A stretch of DNA of 49,629 nucleotides from Streptomyces sp. SDr-06 (GTDB taxonomy: Bacteria > Actinomycetota > Actinomycetes > Streptomycetales > Streptomycetaceae): the NCBI RefSeq assembly GCF_003324565.1, contig NZ_QOLA01000035.1:1-49629 (forward strand). Reading direction: 5' to 3'. A model generated the notes under the pieces. The model was not told the origin of the DNA. It searched no databases and saw only the letters and a program-made list of their open reading frames with translations. The number at the start of each line of letters is the position of its first letter. Position 1 is the first letter of the stretch. The position numbers were made by a program, and so were the translations under genes. Below are positions 1 to 7,631 of the stretch, piece by piece.

Positions 1-84
1 CGTACCACGGCTGGATGGCGGTTCCAGACGGTCACGCTTGACGTCATCTGGCGGCAGGGCGACTTCGGCCCACCTGCGCAGTAG
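1..84 (+). CDS. C-terminal tail of an unrecognised protein (cut by window edge)
   Basis: The first frame is open from the window edge to a TAG and ends with residues GDFGPPAQ. Codon use looks coding, with strong third-position GC. Only 27 residues are visible, so no family can be named and the reading is tentative. Confidence 0.25.
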   Translation, partial: RTTAGWRFQTVTLDVIWRQGDFGPPAQ

Positions 85-270
85 AGCGATCGCCCCACCG
101 CTGATTACATCGGACTCATTCGTCTAGCTGTCGGCCTCGGCCGTGACCTCTTCGCCGGGCGGCAGTCCAGCCACGGCGTGGCGGTGGTTCCCACGCAGCC
201 ACCGCCCGGGTCGACCGAGTCCGTGCGCACCCGCAGCGGGCGCCGGCGCGTGAGAACGACGAGGCGTGGT

Positions 271-708
271 TCACCACCATGCATCCCCCGGCTCCGCGGC
301 TGTGGCGTTGGTGTATAGGGAGTGTGCTAGCGCCTGGTCGGTGTGCTCCGTTTCCCGGTCGTGCCGCAGTCGCCGACGTGTACGGCGTCCGGACGGGCGG
401 CTGCCTCGCCGCGTTCCTCGGCGGCAATCCACGGTCGGTCTGCTCCAGCCGATGGAGCTGGGGTGGGTCAGCGGCGGCGTACCGCGATGATCCAGGCGGG
501 CACGGATGGTCGGGTACTGGATCCACAGGATGATCACCGTCGCCATGAGTAGGAGGTAGGCGAGAGCGCCGAAGGCGAGCGCGGTGTTTCTCCACCGGGA
601 TGCCGACCAGGGCTCAGGACCCGGGGCCGGAGCAGCCGGGGGCTGGATAGGGCCGTTGGCGGGAGCGGTGGGCCTCTCAGGGCAAGGGGAGTTGGTGGGC
701 ACGGTCAT
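271..708 (-). CDS. Small hypothetical protein with one membrane segment
   Basis: A proline-rich N-terminus (about 35 residues) precedes a convincing transmembrane stretch (ALAFGALAYLLLMATVIILW). The tail after it is arginine-rich and low in complexity, and may be out of frame. The ATG at 708 lies directly against a GAAGG motif; a GTG six bases downstream has better spacing from that motif and could be the real start. No family was recognised, and the C-terminal half overlaps equally open frames, so it may be a broken gene. The membrane segment is the only firm observation. Confidence 0.3.
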   Translation of the reverse strand: MTVPTNSPCPERPTAPANGPIQPPAAPAPGPEPWSASRWRNTALAFGALAYLLLMATVIILWIQYPTIRARLDHRGTPPLTHPSSIGWSRPTVDCRRGTRRGSRPSGRRTRRRLRHDRETEHTDQALAHSLYTNATAAEPGDAWW

Positions 709-1130
709 CCTTCGGGACAGGGCGTGCGCAAGCACACCGAGGGACAGAGAGCCTTATGCGTCGCGCGGTTGGCGTCACAGGGGCCGGGCTTGGACAAACG
801 CGTTTGTCGAAGCGGGGCCACAGAGTGAGGGGTGCTGGGGCTAGCCGCGCAAGAAGAGCCGAGAAGCAGGCCCGGAGTGAGCATGGCCGATGCGCCGGTC
901 CCCGTCGGTGGCTGCGACCTGGGACTTTCCGCGCGAGTGCGTTTCACTGGCGGTTGGCAGGCCTTGAACGGCCGTCCGCGGCGATGTGCGGGCTGCGACG
1001 GCTGGGTCGAGCATCGGCTTGGCCGCCGCACGATCCGCGAGACGGCCGATCGAGGGGTCCATCAAGGAGGGAATGCGCATTGGCACATTCCGCTCACGGG
1101 GTGGCTCACGTGGAAGGGATGGAACAGGCC
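709..1130. other. Intergenic stretch with a decayed repeat copy
   Basis: No intact gene is supported here. Around 941-1000 it carries a diverged copy of a coding segment also present on the opposite strand near 46300. The rest shows overlapping open frames without a consistent codon bias. Confidence 0.4.
941..1000 (+). repeat. Dispersed repeat copy 1 (matches 46300-46361 inverted)
   Basis: The stretch TTTCACTGGCGGTTGGCAGG followed by a GGCCGTCCGC..CGATG..GGGCTGCGACG core matches the reverse complement of 46300-46361 with a few substitutions. This copy lacks two bases after GGCAGGCC, which breaks the frame that encodes FHWRLAG..NGRP.RC.GCD in the other copy. It looks like a gene remnant present twice in the window. 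Confidence 0.6.
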
Positions 1131-1507
1131 GTGAATCGTGCTCAGGTGACGTTGCCGCAGATGCGAGTCGAGGCCATCTCGGCCCTCCGGGCACTGTCGG
1201 ACCCCGAATACCAACAGCAGGTATGGATCGACCGGACTTATTCGAAGGCGAACTTCTACGACGACTTCACCCTCAATGTGAACCTTCTCTACGACGACAC
1301 CACCGTGCTTGCCGGCCCTGAAGCCGCCCTCGGCTACACGCTGGCATCGCAGGCAGAGGTGACGGCGATGGAGGCACGCATCCGATGCAGCGCGGCCGAC
1401 CGTGTCCAGCGCTGAGTCCAGAGCGGTGGCCCGAGTTCATGGCCTCCAGGTCCTGGCCCAGGGTCGTGGCGTCCGCCCGGCACGCTCTGGCCGCACTGAC
1501 TGAGTAG
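1131..1507 (+). pseudogene. Frameshifted small conserved actinobacterial protein (SCO4402-like)
   Basis: The N-terminal part reads NRAQVTLPQMRVEAISAL, then a segment with WIDR, FYDDF and LLYDDTTVL. This pattern recalls a family of about 120-residue proteins of unknown function common in Streptomyces (SCO4402-like, from memory). After the TAMEA motif the frame runs into a nearby stop. The expected end, WPEF..RSWPRVVASARHAL.ALTE, is found in another frame and stops at 1507, so a frameshift or small deletion lies between about 1375 and 1430. The GTG start at 1131 sits eight bases after an AAGGGATGG motif; an ATG four codons upstream is also possible. Confidence 0.6.
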
Positions 1508-1823
1508 GAGCGTGTTCGCTCGGCCCGCCCGCCCGCCCGCCCGCCCGGCGCGGCCCGCCCGGCGCGGCGCACCTGGTGGGGGGTCCGTGGACGTGACCGG
1601 AGCGGCCTGGACTTGGTGTGTGGAGAGTGTCAGGCTCGGAGGGCAACCAGCCTGGTCTGGTGGGGGCTCCGCGCTGCTGGGTGGTCACGAGGTGGCCGGT
1701 GGAGGGTGCGGGTGGTCTCGCTTGGCTGTACGCGGTTTCGTGCCGTGTGCTTGGCGGTCTTCTCTGTCTGCGCGGTGGAGAACGGACCGTGATTGGCCCC
1801 TACCACCGAAGGGCGGTGCAGCC
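1508..1823. other. Intergenic, no gene recognised
   Basis: Beyond the GCCC tandem tract, no coding pattern, operator or terminator was recognised upstream of the STAS-domain gene. Confidence 0.4.
1523..1546. repeat. GCCC tetranucleotide repeat, six copies
   Basis: Six uninterrupted GCCC units followed by degenerate GGCGCGGCCC units. It lies in non-coding sequence just after the frameshifted gene. Tracts like this are prone to slippage. Confidence 0.8.
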
Positions 1824-2054
1824 ATGCCCTCCACTTTTGACGTGGCCGTCGCAGAACATCCCTGTCGGGCGGTCGTCGCGGTATCGGGTGAACTGGACCT
1901 CGATACCTGCCCCTACGTCATCGAAGCAACAGGCGCCCTCTCCCTTCACGGTCAGACTCTGATCATGGATTTGTCCGCGGTCACGTTCATGGACTCGGTC
2001 GGTCTCAACCTGCTGCTGCGGCTGCGCCAACGGGCCGAGGAGGAGGGCGTCTAG
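1824..2054 (+). CDS. STAS-domain anti-sigma factor antagonist, short
   Basis: The 76-residue product has the STAS core: GELDLDTCPYV early, then LIMDLSAVTFMDSVGLNLL, where the serine in MDS is at the usual phosphorylation site of SpoIIAA/RsbV-type antagonists. In that family the unphosphorylated antagonist binds an anti-sigma factor kinase and frees its sigma factor. The ATG is well placed after GAAGGGCGG. Family members are usually 100-120 residues; here a TAG follows QRAEEEGV, so the last helix and strand are missing, and no continuation was found in other frames. No anti-sigma partner is nearby. Identity of the domain is secure; function of the short form is doubtful. Confidence 0.75.
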   Translation: MPSTFDVAVAEHPCRAVVAVSGELDLDTCPYVIEATGALSLHGQTLIMDLSAVTFMDSVGLNLLLRLRQRAEEEGV

Positions 2055-2425
2055 GGACCGCATCTTCGTGAGCACTGGTTCCTGCGGCGATGGGGTTTTC
2101 CGCGCTTGATGAGCACTGCCCTTGGGTGCCGATCATGAGCACAAGGTCCAAGCGGGCTGCTTCCGGCGGTCGCTCTGCTTATCGTCTGCTGCCTCCCTGC
2201 CTCCCTGCCTCCCTGCCTCCCTGCCTCCCTGCCTTCCGCCGGCAGGGCAGCGAGGGTGCGCGCGGGTGATGCGTTATGAGGTACCCATTGGTGTTACTGG
2301 GGCAGGTGGTGCACAAGGCAGCACACTACGCTGGCACAGAACCACGAGCCGACTGATCACCGGCCAACAAGACACCGGCAGGAAAGTCGGAACGGTTCAG
2401 CATGCCGCATGCCGCGAGCCACAGG
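2055..2425. other. Intergenic with an 8-bp tandem repeat
   Basis: No gene recognised. It contains the TGCCTCCC tandem array and the region downstream of the TetR gene; no clear terminator was seen. Confidence 0.4.
2190..2233. repeat. TGCCTCCC tandem array, 5.5 copies
   Basis: Five perfect 8-bp units plus a half unit, followed by an imperfect TTCCGCC. No spacers are present, so it is not a CRISPR. It would be a useful variable-number marker between strains. Confidence 0.85.
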
Positions 2426-3151
2426 TCAACCGGACGCGGGCCGTAGGTTGTTCATGAGCAGGCCGAGGGTGAACTCGAAGCGGTCGTGTCCGGTGCCGGA
2501 GGTCAGCTCGGCGGCGTAGCGTCGGGTCTGCGGGAACTTCTCGGCGGGCAGCGCGGTGAAGCGGTCCAACAACTCCTCGCGGCTGAGCACCCATTCGTGA
2601 TCCTGGTGCTGGCGCCGTTGCTGGACCAGCGACTGCTCCAGTGCATAGGCGCTGGCGTAGAGGGACAGCGCGTCGCGGGCCCATCCGGCAGTCCTGGGTT
2701 CGATGCCGCCCGCGAGCAGGATCGCCAGGATTCCTTCGCCGACCCGCAGCGTTTCCAGGTTGGTCGGCGCCATAGCCAGCGCGGCGCGCGAGACTCCAGG
2801 GTACTTCAGGTACAGGTCACGGATCTGTGTGTACACGCCGCGCAGCTGCTCGCGCCAGGCAGCCGGGTCCGGTTCGGGGAGCACGACCTCGGCGTAGAGC
2901 CTGCCGATCAGCAGATCGTCGATGTCGTCCTTGTTGACGATATGCGCGTACAGCGACGACGGACCGGTGCCGAGCACGGCGGCGACCCGGCGGATGGTTA
3001 GCGCGTCATACCCCTCGGTGGCCACGACTTCGAGGGCGGCGTCGGTGATCCGTTCGACGGTGATCGGCTTCTTGCGCGGTGCCGACGTGGAGAGCTGCGC
3101 GGCGGGTTGGGCGTGGCGAGCTGCGCGGCGTTGGCGGGGATCGGCGGGCAT
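2426..3151 (-). CDS. TetR-family transcriptional repressor
   Basis: The N-terminal DNA-binding domain (about residues 30-78) shows the typical helix-turn-helix run VERITDAALEVVATEGYD then LTIRRVAAVLGTGPSSLYAH. The C-terminal half resembles the TetR_C ligand domain of the tetracycline-repressor-like subgroup. The 241-residue length is usual. The start is taken at the ATG; a GTG three codons upstream is possible, and neither has a strong ribosome-binding site, so the message may be leaderless. It is divergent from an FAD monooxygenase, and palindromes in the 95-bp gap are its likely operators. By family precedent it represses itself and the monooxygenase until a small ligand, perhaps the monooxygenase substrate, binds. 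Confidence 0.88.
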   Translation of the reverse strand: MPADPRQRRAARHAQPAAQLSTSAPRKKPITVERITDAALEVVATEGYDALTIRRVAAVLGTGPSSLYAHIVNKDDIDDLLIGRLYAEVVLPEPDPAAWREQLRGVYTQIRDLYLKYPGVSRAALAMAPTNLETLRVGEGILAILLAGGIEPRTAGWARDALSLYASAYALEQSLVQQRRQHQDHEWVLSREELLDRFTALPAEKFPQTRRYAAELTSGTGHDRFEFTLGLLMNNLRPASG

Positions 3152-3166
3152 ACCGACCACTATAGC

Positions 3167-3218
3167 TTGACACGATCTAAGTTCGCTGCCTAGAACTTAG
3201 CTCGTCATGACGAACTAA
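3167..3218 (+). promoter_or_regulatory. Promoter and nested operators between tetR-type gene and monooxygenase
   Basis: A -35-like TTGACA at 3167-3172 is followed by TAGAAC at 3191. An exact inverted repeat CTAAGTTC-8 bp-GAACTTAG (3177-3200) spans the spacer and the -10 site. It overlaps a second palindrome, TTAGCTCGTCA/TGACGAACTAA (3197-3218), with one mismatch. A repressor bound here would block the promoter. Assignment to the neighbouring TetR protein is inference. Confidence 0.7.
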
Positions 3219-3246
3219 GTTCGCACCGATGTCTCGGAGGTCTGTG

Positions 3247-4371
3247 ATGCGAGTTTCCGTTGTCGGAGCCGGTCTGGGAGGTCTGGCTCTCGCGCAGGGC
3301 CTGCGTGGTGCCGGCATCGAGGCCGACGTGTTCGAGCGCGACCCGGAGATCGCCGCACGGTTCCAGGGCTACCGGCTCGTGCTGGACCCGACCGGTTTCC
3401 AGGCGGTGCGCGACTGCCTGCCGACGGGCTGGCACCCGCTGCTGGACGAGATCGTCATGCACGCCTCCGCCGAGCAGCTGATCCTGGACCCGCAACTGAA
3501 CGAGATCGGCAGGCTCGGCGCGGGCCGGACCGGTGTCGTGGTCGACCGGCAGGTGCTGCGACACCTGTTGCTGACCGACCTCACCGTGCACACCGATGCC
3601 GCGCTGACCGGCTACGGCGTGCTGGCCGACGACAAGGTCCAAGCCCGGTTCGCCCGCCGCGCCCCGGCCACCGCCGACCTGCTCGTCGGCGCGGACGGCG
3701 TCACCTCCGCGGTCCGCGGGGTGTTGTCGCCGCAGACCACCCCGACCGACACCGGCGTCCGGTTCGTCATCGGCCGCACCCCGCTGGCCGACGAGTTCGT
3801 CAACCTGTCCAAAGCCTACGGCTCGAAGATCACAGGCGACGGCGTCAGCCTGCTGCTCGGCGCGATGCGCTTCCGTACCCCGCCCAAGCAGGCCGCCGAG
3901 CAACTGGCCCCCTACGTCACGCTCCCCGACATCGGCGACTACGTACGCTGGGCCATGATCCTGCCGCCGGACGGCTCTCTGGGGGACCTGACCGCACAGG
4001 ACGCCGTACTGTCCAGGATGGAAGGCTGGCACCCGCAGCTGCGCGCGCTGATTGAGCAAACCGACCCCAACAACAGCACGCTGCTGTCCATCCGAGTGGT
4101 CAAGCCCGCTGAGCGCTGGGCGTCCGGCCCGGTCACGCTGCTCGGCGACGCGATCCACGCCACTTCCCCGACCGGCGGCAACGGCGCGAACACCGCGCTG
4201 CGCGACGCCGACCTGCTGCGCCGCTGCCTGATCGAGGCCAACGAAGGCCGCCAGGATCTACTCGGCGCGCTCGACGACTACGAGCGACAGATGTTCGAGT
4301 ACGGCACCGAGGCCGTGCGCAGCAGCCTCGAGAAGCTGCCCGCCTTCGCCCCCGAAGCGAAACTGTCCTGA
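3247..4371 (+). CDS. FAD-dependent monooxygenase (class A, TetX/aromatic hydroxylase-like)
   Basis: This 374-residue enzyme has the three marks of class A flavoprotein hydroxylases: GAGLGGL at residues 7-13 for FAD ADP binding, the DG motif in VGADGVTSAVR near 150, and the GD motif in LLGDAIHATSPTGGNGAN near 300. The family uses NAD(P)H and oxygen to hydroxylate aromatic or polycyclic substrates; the closest general resemblance is to TetX-like and polyketide-tailoring enzymes. The chosen ATG has GGAGG six bases upstream; an ATG six codons earlier lacks a site. It stands alone under divergent TetR control, which points to detoxification or modification of an inducing compound. The substrate cannot be read from the sequence. 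Confidence 0.88.
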   Translation: MRVSVVGAGLGGLALAQGLRGAGIEADVFERDPEIAARFQGYRLVLDPTGFQAVRDCLPTGWHPLLDEIVMHASAEQLILDPQLNEIGRLGAGRTGVVVDRQVLRHLLLTDLTVHTDAALTGYGVLADDKVQARFARRAPATADLLVGADGVTSAVRGVLSPQTTPTDTGVRFVIGRTPLADEFVNLSKAYGSKITGDGVSLLLGAMRFRTPPKQAAEQLAPYVTLPDIGDYVRWAMILPPDGSLGDLTAQDAVLSRMEGWHPQLRALIEQTDPNNSTLLSIRVVKPAERWASGPVTLLGDAIHATSPTGGNGANTALRDADLLRRCLIEANEGRQDLLGALDDYERQMFEYGTEAVRSSLEKLPAFAPEAKLS

Positions 4372-4747
4372 GGCCGAAAATTCACGGCCCCCCTATGAAG
4401 GGGACGCCCAGCCCGAACCGGAAGATGACTAACAGACGGCAAGTGACAACTACTGAATCCTACCGATGCTCATGATCGCGCGGAAATGCTCGAACGATGC
4501 TCATGATCACTGGAAGTGCTCACGAAACCGCGGAACCTAGGGGGCGGAAGGCTGGAGCTGCGCGGCATGGGAGACGGGTCATGCGCGTACTGGAACTCTC
4601 CGAGTCCCTGCCCCGGTTCACTACCGCTCTCTGCCCCTGACATTTCCGCGGGCACGGTGGTTGCACTGCAGTTGGCGAGCCCTGCCAGGTCGGGCGCTTA
4701 GTCACACTGATCTTGTGACTGAGCCCGATAGGTGGCCTTTGAGCACG
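4372..4747. other. Intergenic between monooxygenase and IS630 element
   Basis: Holds a short CCCCT-ATGA-AGGGG hairpin just after the monooxygenase stop, an imperfect 31-bp tandem repeat near 4464, and a 7-bp-arm hairpin AGTCACA/TGTGACT at 4700-4720. No gene recognised. Confidence 0.45.
4464..4526. repeat. Imperfect 31-bp tandem repeat
   Basis: The unit begins CGATGCTCATGATC, then GGAAATGCTC in copy 1 and GGAAGTGCTC in copy 2. Two copies lie directly head to tail. The core TGCTCATGATC is close to palindromic, so paired protein-binding sites are possible. Confidence 0.6.
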
Positions 4748-5791
4748 CTAAGCGGCTTTCCAGAAGTCCTGTCGGTAATGGGCCGGGAACCAGGGGCTCG
4801 TCCAGGGGGCGGCGGTGGCCAGGTTTTGATCGGGTGAGCGGCCGCGGAAGAACGCGTGGATCTGCCGTCTGCGTCCGGGCCAGGACACTGCTGTGTCAGC
4901 GATGAAGTTCTTCAGTGCGGCCCAGATCCGCTCGGTCGGGTTGTCGTGCGGGCTGTAGCGGGCACCGAACCACAGGTGTGTTCCGGGGTGGGCGGCGAGG
5001 AAGTCGCGGACCGTGCGGGCGTGGTGGATCTGGTCGTTGTCGCAGATGACTGCGATGGCCGGGGCATCGGGGTAGGCAGCCAGGAGTTGCTGGAGCAGCA
5101 GGAGGAAGTCGGCGGCGCAGCGGTGCCCGAGCCGGTAGAAGAAGGCACCGGTGGTGACCTCCAACGCTCCGTATACGGTGATCTGCCGGTTCTTGCCCGG
5201 GGTGGGGACTTCGGGGCGGTAGCCGGGCAGCGTCCAGCGGGCATGGACGTGCGGCAGCAGGTGTACATGCGTTTCGTCGGCCGTGAAGATCTTCGCGCCG
5301 TCTGGCAGCACTGCCGCCCGGCGGCGGACGGCAGTGGTGACCGCGTCCCGCGCCGGATCGCCACGGGCGATCAGTTTGGGCCGCCGCCACACGGCCACCT
5401 GTCGCAGGCGCCGGTAGAGCGTGCGGTGGCTGATCTGCGGCCGTCCCAGGTATCGGTGCAGCCTGCGGACGGTCCACGGCCACGGCCGGGCAAGGAGTGC
5501 GGCGATCCGCGCGGGCAGTCGGCGCCCGCCCAGCCGGGGTCGTCCGCTGCGGGGATGGTCTGCCAGACCCGCCACGCCAGCGGTGTTGAAGCGGCCGATC
5601 CAGCGGCGCACCGTGGCCGGGTCGTACTCCATCAGCGCGGCGATCTGTGCTGGTGACAGGCCGTGCAGCGACAGCAGCACCATCACCGCCCGCGCTGCCG
5701 GCCGCCATCGGCCACGCAACAGACCGCGTAATCTCTGGCACTCGGTGGCGGACGCATTGGCGTACACGGTGGACGGGCGCACACAGACCAC
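4748..5791 (-). CDS. IS630-family transposase
   Basis: The 347-residue protein has an N-terminal homeodomain-like helix-turn-helix (LSPAQIAALMEYDPATVRRW), a winged segment rich in R and P, and a C-terminal DDE_3 endonuclease. Catalytic residues are visible as D172 in FTADETHVH, D251 in VICDNDQIHH and E287 in NPTERIWAALK. It cuts and joins the element ends at TA sites. The gene fills the element, and its TAG stop overlaps the terminal TA, so translation ends exactly at the insertion boundary. Reading frame and motifs are intact, so it should be active. Confidence 0.93.
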   Translation of the reverse strand: MVCVRPSTVYANASATECQRLRGLLRGRWRPAARAVMVLLSLHGLSPAQIAALMEYDPATVRRWIGRFNTAGVAGLADHPRSGRPRLGGRRLPARIAALLARPWPWTVRRLHRYLGRPQISHRTLYRRLRQVAVWRRPKLIARGDPARDAVTTAVRRRAAVLPDGAKIFTADETHVHLLPHVHARWTLPGYRPEVPTPGKNRQITVYGALEVTTGAFFYRLGHRCAADFLLLLQQLLAAYPDAPAIAVICDNDQIHHARTVRDFLAAHPGTHLWFGARYSPHDNPTERIWAALKNFIADTAVSWPGRRRQIHAFFRGRSPDQNLATAAPWTSPWFPAHYRQDFWKAA

Positions 5792-5916
5792 GACCTCGCC
5801 GGGTGGGCGAACGTTGCTGACACCTCGATCGAACGCCCGGCGAGGGCCATGTCAAGGCCCCTGCCTCAGAAGGTCTCAACTCCCGTTACACACACAACTT
5901 CTGGAAACGCGCTTAG
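4748..5916. mobile_element. IS630-family insertion sequence, intact
   Basis: The ends form imperfect inverted repeats: CTAAGCGGCTTTCCAGAAGT on the left and CTAAGCGCGTTTCCAGAAGT on the reverse-complemented right, with matching GTAA..GGG further in. A TA dinucleotide flanks each end, the target duplication typical of IS630/Tc1-mariner elements; the element proper is 4751-5913. The transposase stop codon uses the left TA. Both ends and the reading frame look complete. Confidence 0.85.
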
Positions 5917-6027
5917 TTGGCCCATGCGCGCGGTAGTTGGCCCGCCGACTGATGTGACTCAGCAGGCTGACTTTCGTGTCAGCACGGAATCTGTCGTCTG
6001 CGGCCGGCCCCGACTAGGCTCACTCCC

Positions 6028-6852
6028 ATGTCCGAGCCAACCTCCGACCCTCGCCTGCAGTCCCTGATCAACCAGCTCCGGCGGCCGGGGGTTGTGAGGA
6101 CGGTGAAGGTCATCGGATTCGACGGAGCGGACGTCCTGGTGCAGCTCGTAGATGCCGAAGGTGGGGCGATCGAGATCGGTCGGATTCCTCGGCAGGAAGC
6201 GTCGGCGCGTCGGATCTCGCATCCATCCGAGCTGTTTGAGGTCGGCCAGGAGATCGATGCCGAAGAGATCGGGCGTTGGCGCGAGGGGCAGCTTCACCAC
6301 TCCGCCAGGGCGTGCGAGATTCCGGCCTTGCGGTCCTTCCTCCTCGCGCTCGAACGCGGGCAGGTCGTCACTGGGACGGTCTCCGAGGTCCACAACTTCG
6401 GGGTCTTCGTTCACGTCGACGGCGAACCGGACGGCCTGTGCACCGGCTTCATCCGGGTGCCGGACCTGACGTGGGGTTAGATCAACCACCCCTCCGAGGC
6501 AGTCGAAGCCGGCCTGCGGATCACCGCTGAGGTGATCATCGCCGAGATGCGCTCCGGACAGGTCACCCTCTCCTTGAAGGCTCTGCAAGAAGATCCACTC
6601 ATCCGGTTTGCGGATCAGGCTGGCCGAATCCTCAACGGACCGATCACCAAGATCGTTCCCTTTGGCGTGTTCGTGCAGCTTGCCCCGGACATTGTCGGGT
6701 TCCTGCATCTCTCTGAGCTGACTGACGAGCCCGCCGAGACTCCGGATCAGCTTGTCGATGAGGGCCAACTGATCACGGTGAAGGTCGCCGAGGTCGACCT
6801 CCAGCGTCACCGGGTACGACTGGGCGCCGCTGGCGGAGCGGACGGAAGCTAG
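6028..6852 (+). pseudogene. Triple S1-domain RNA-binding protein interrupted by an amber codon
   Basis: The frame opens with MSEPTSDPRLQSLINQL and encodes three S1-like (OB-fold) modules. The first is divergent (residues about 20-85). The second begins GQVVTGTVSEVHNFGVFV and the third GPITKIVPFGVFVQL. A TAG at 6478-6480 splits the second module: DLTWG-stop-INHPSEAVEAG. The frame is otherwise continuous to 6852, so one base change (for example CAG to TAG) explains it. S1 proteins of this kind bind single-stranded RNA; Streptomyces carries several of unknown role. Unless the stop is suppressed, only the first 150 residues are made. The stop codon overlaps that of the convergent gene. Confidence 0.75.
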
Positions 6853-7580
6853 CGAATGGGCATGCTGGTGCCCGATTCGATCTTCTCGATGAGAGCCTCG
6901 CCATGCTGACAGAGGAGTCAGCGTAGGGCCGTGTAGTGGTTCAGAGCGTCGGGACGGGAGAGCTGGAACCAGGTGCTCGCCCGGTGCTCCCGCCAGACTT
7001 GGCGCACCTCCGGGGGCAGTTCGGCTTCGACGTGCCGCGGCGCGAAGAGCGGCTCGCCGCCGGTGACATAGGCCCAGACGAACGCGGACGCTTCCTGGCG
7101 TACTCGGTCGTCCAGGTTGGGGCGAACGGGCCCTGGGACGGGCGGAAGCCGAGTGATGATCTCGTTCCAAGTCTCGGACGACAGGGACCAGCTTCGCAGC
7201 ACCTCGCGCCGGCGCTGGTAGTTGGTGGAGTCTGTCGCGCGGTCGAGTTCCTCGGCCAGGTCGTGCAGAGCGAGCCAGCGGTCGGTCGTGGCTGTGGAGT
7301 TCAGCCATTGGCGGCCGGTCCTGTTGCCCTGGTCGTCGAAGTCCGTGTTGCGCGGCCTCCTTCCCGGCTTCTTCCGCGACTGCTGTGGAGGCTTGACGTT
7401 CAGCGGGATCTCGGGGACCTCGCCCGCCTCGGGTCGAGATCGGCGAGACTGCCCAGGCGGATCGAGGTGAAGGCCAGAAGCTCGGGTGTCAGCCGCTCCT
7501 CGCCACTGGTGATCGCTTCCGCTCGCGTCGGCGGGGCGACTTCTTCGGAGTTGGCGACAACTTGCTTGCCGAACGATCAC
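6849..7580 (-). pseudogene. Decayed hypothetical gene convergent with the S1 gene
   Basis: The main frame runs from PEAGEVPEIPLNVKP through RKKPGRRPRN, WLNSTATTDRWLALHDLAEEL, FVWAYVTGGEPLFAPR and TWFQLSRPDALNHYTALR. A TGA follows, but the same frame continues LLCQHGEALIEKIESGTSM to a TAG that overlaps the S1 gene stop by two bases, so one nonsense change has shortened it. Further upstream, convincing sequence (EEVAPPTRAEAITSGEERL, LLAFTSIRLGSLADLDP) lies in another frame, so there is also a frameshift near 7440. The N-terminus ends close to the IS5-type element. I do not recognise the family; the KKPGRRPRN stretch may contact nucleic acid. Confidence 0.6.
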
Positions 7581-7631
7581 CTACCGACAGATACCCTGCT
7601 GAATCGGCGACCGTTGTCGTGCTGACCTGTC

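Noticed and set aside
2190..2233. Tandem repeat as a CRISPR array
   Set aside because: Units are 8 bp and contiguous, without spacers or cas genes.
4700..4720. AGTCACA/TGTGACT hairpin as the left end of the IS630 element
   Set aside because: The true inverted ends match at 4748 and 5916 with TA duplications; this hairpin lies outside them.
5959..7308. Long minus-strand frame of 449 codons across the S1 gene
   Set aside because: It is antisense to clear S1 domains and crosses into the convergent gene's other frame. Its composition is that of a high-GC shadow frame, with no motif or start signal.
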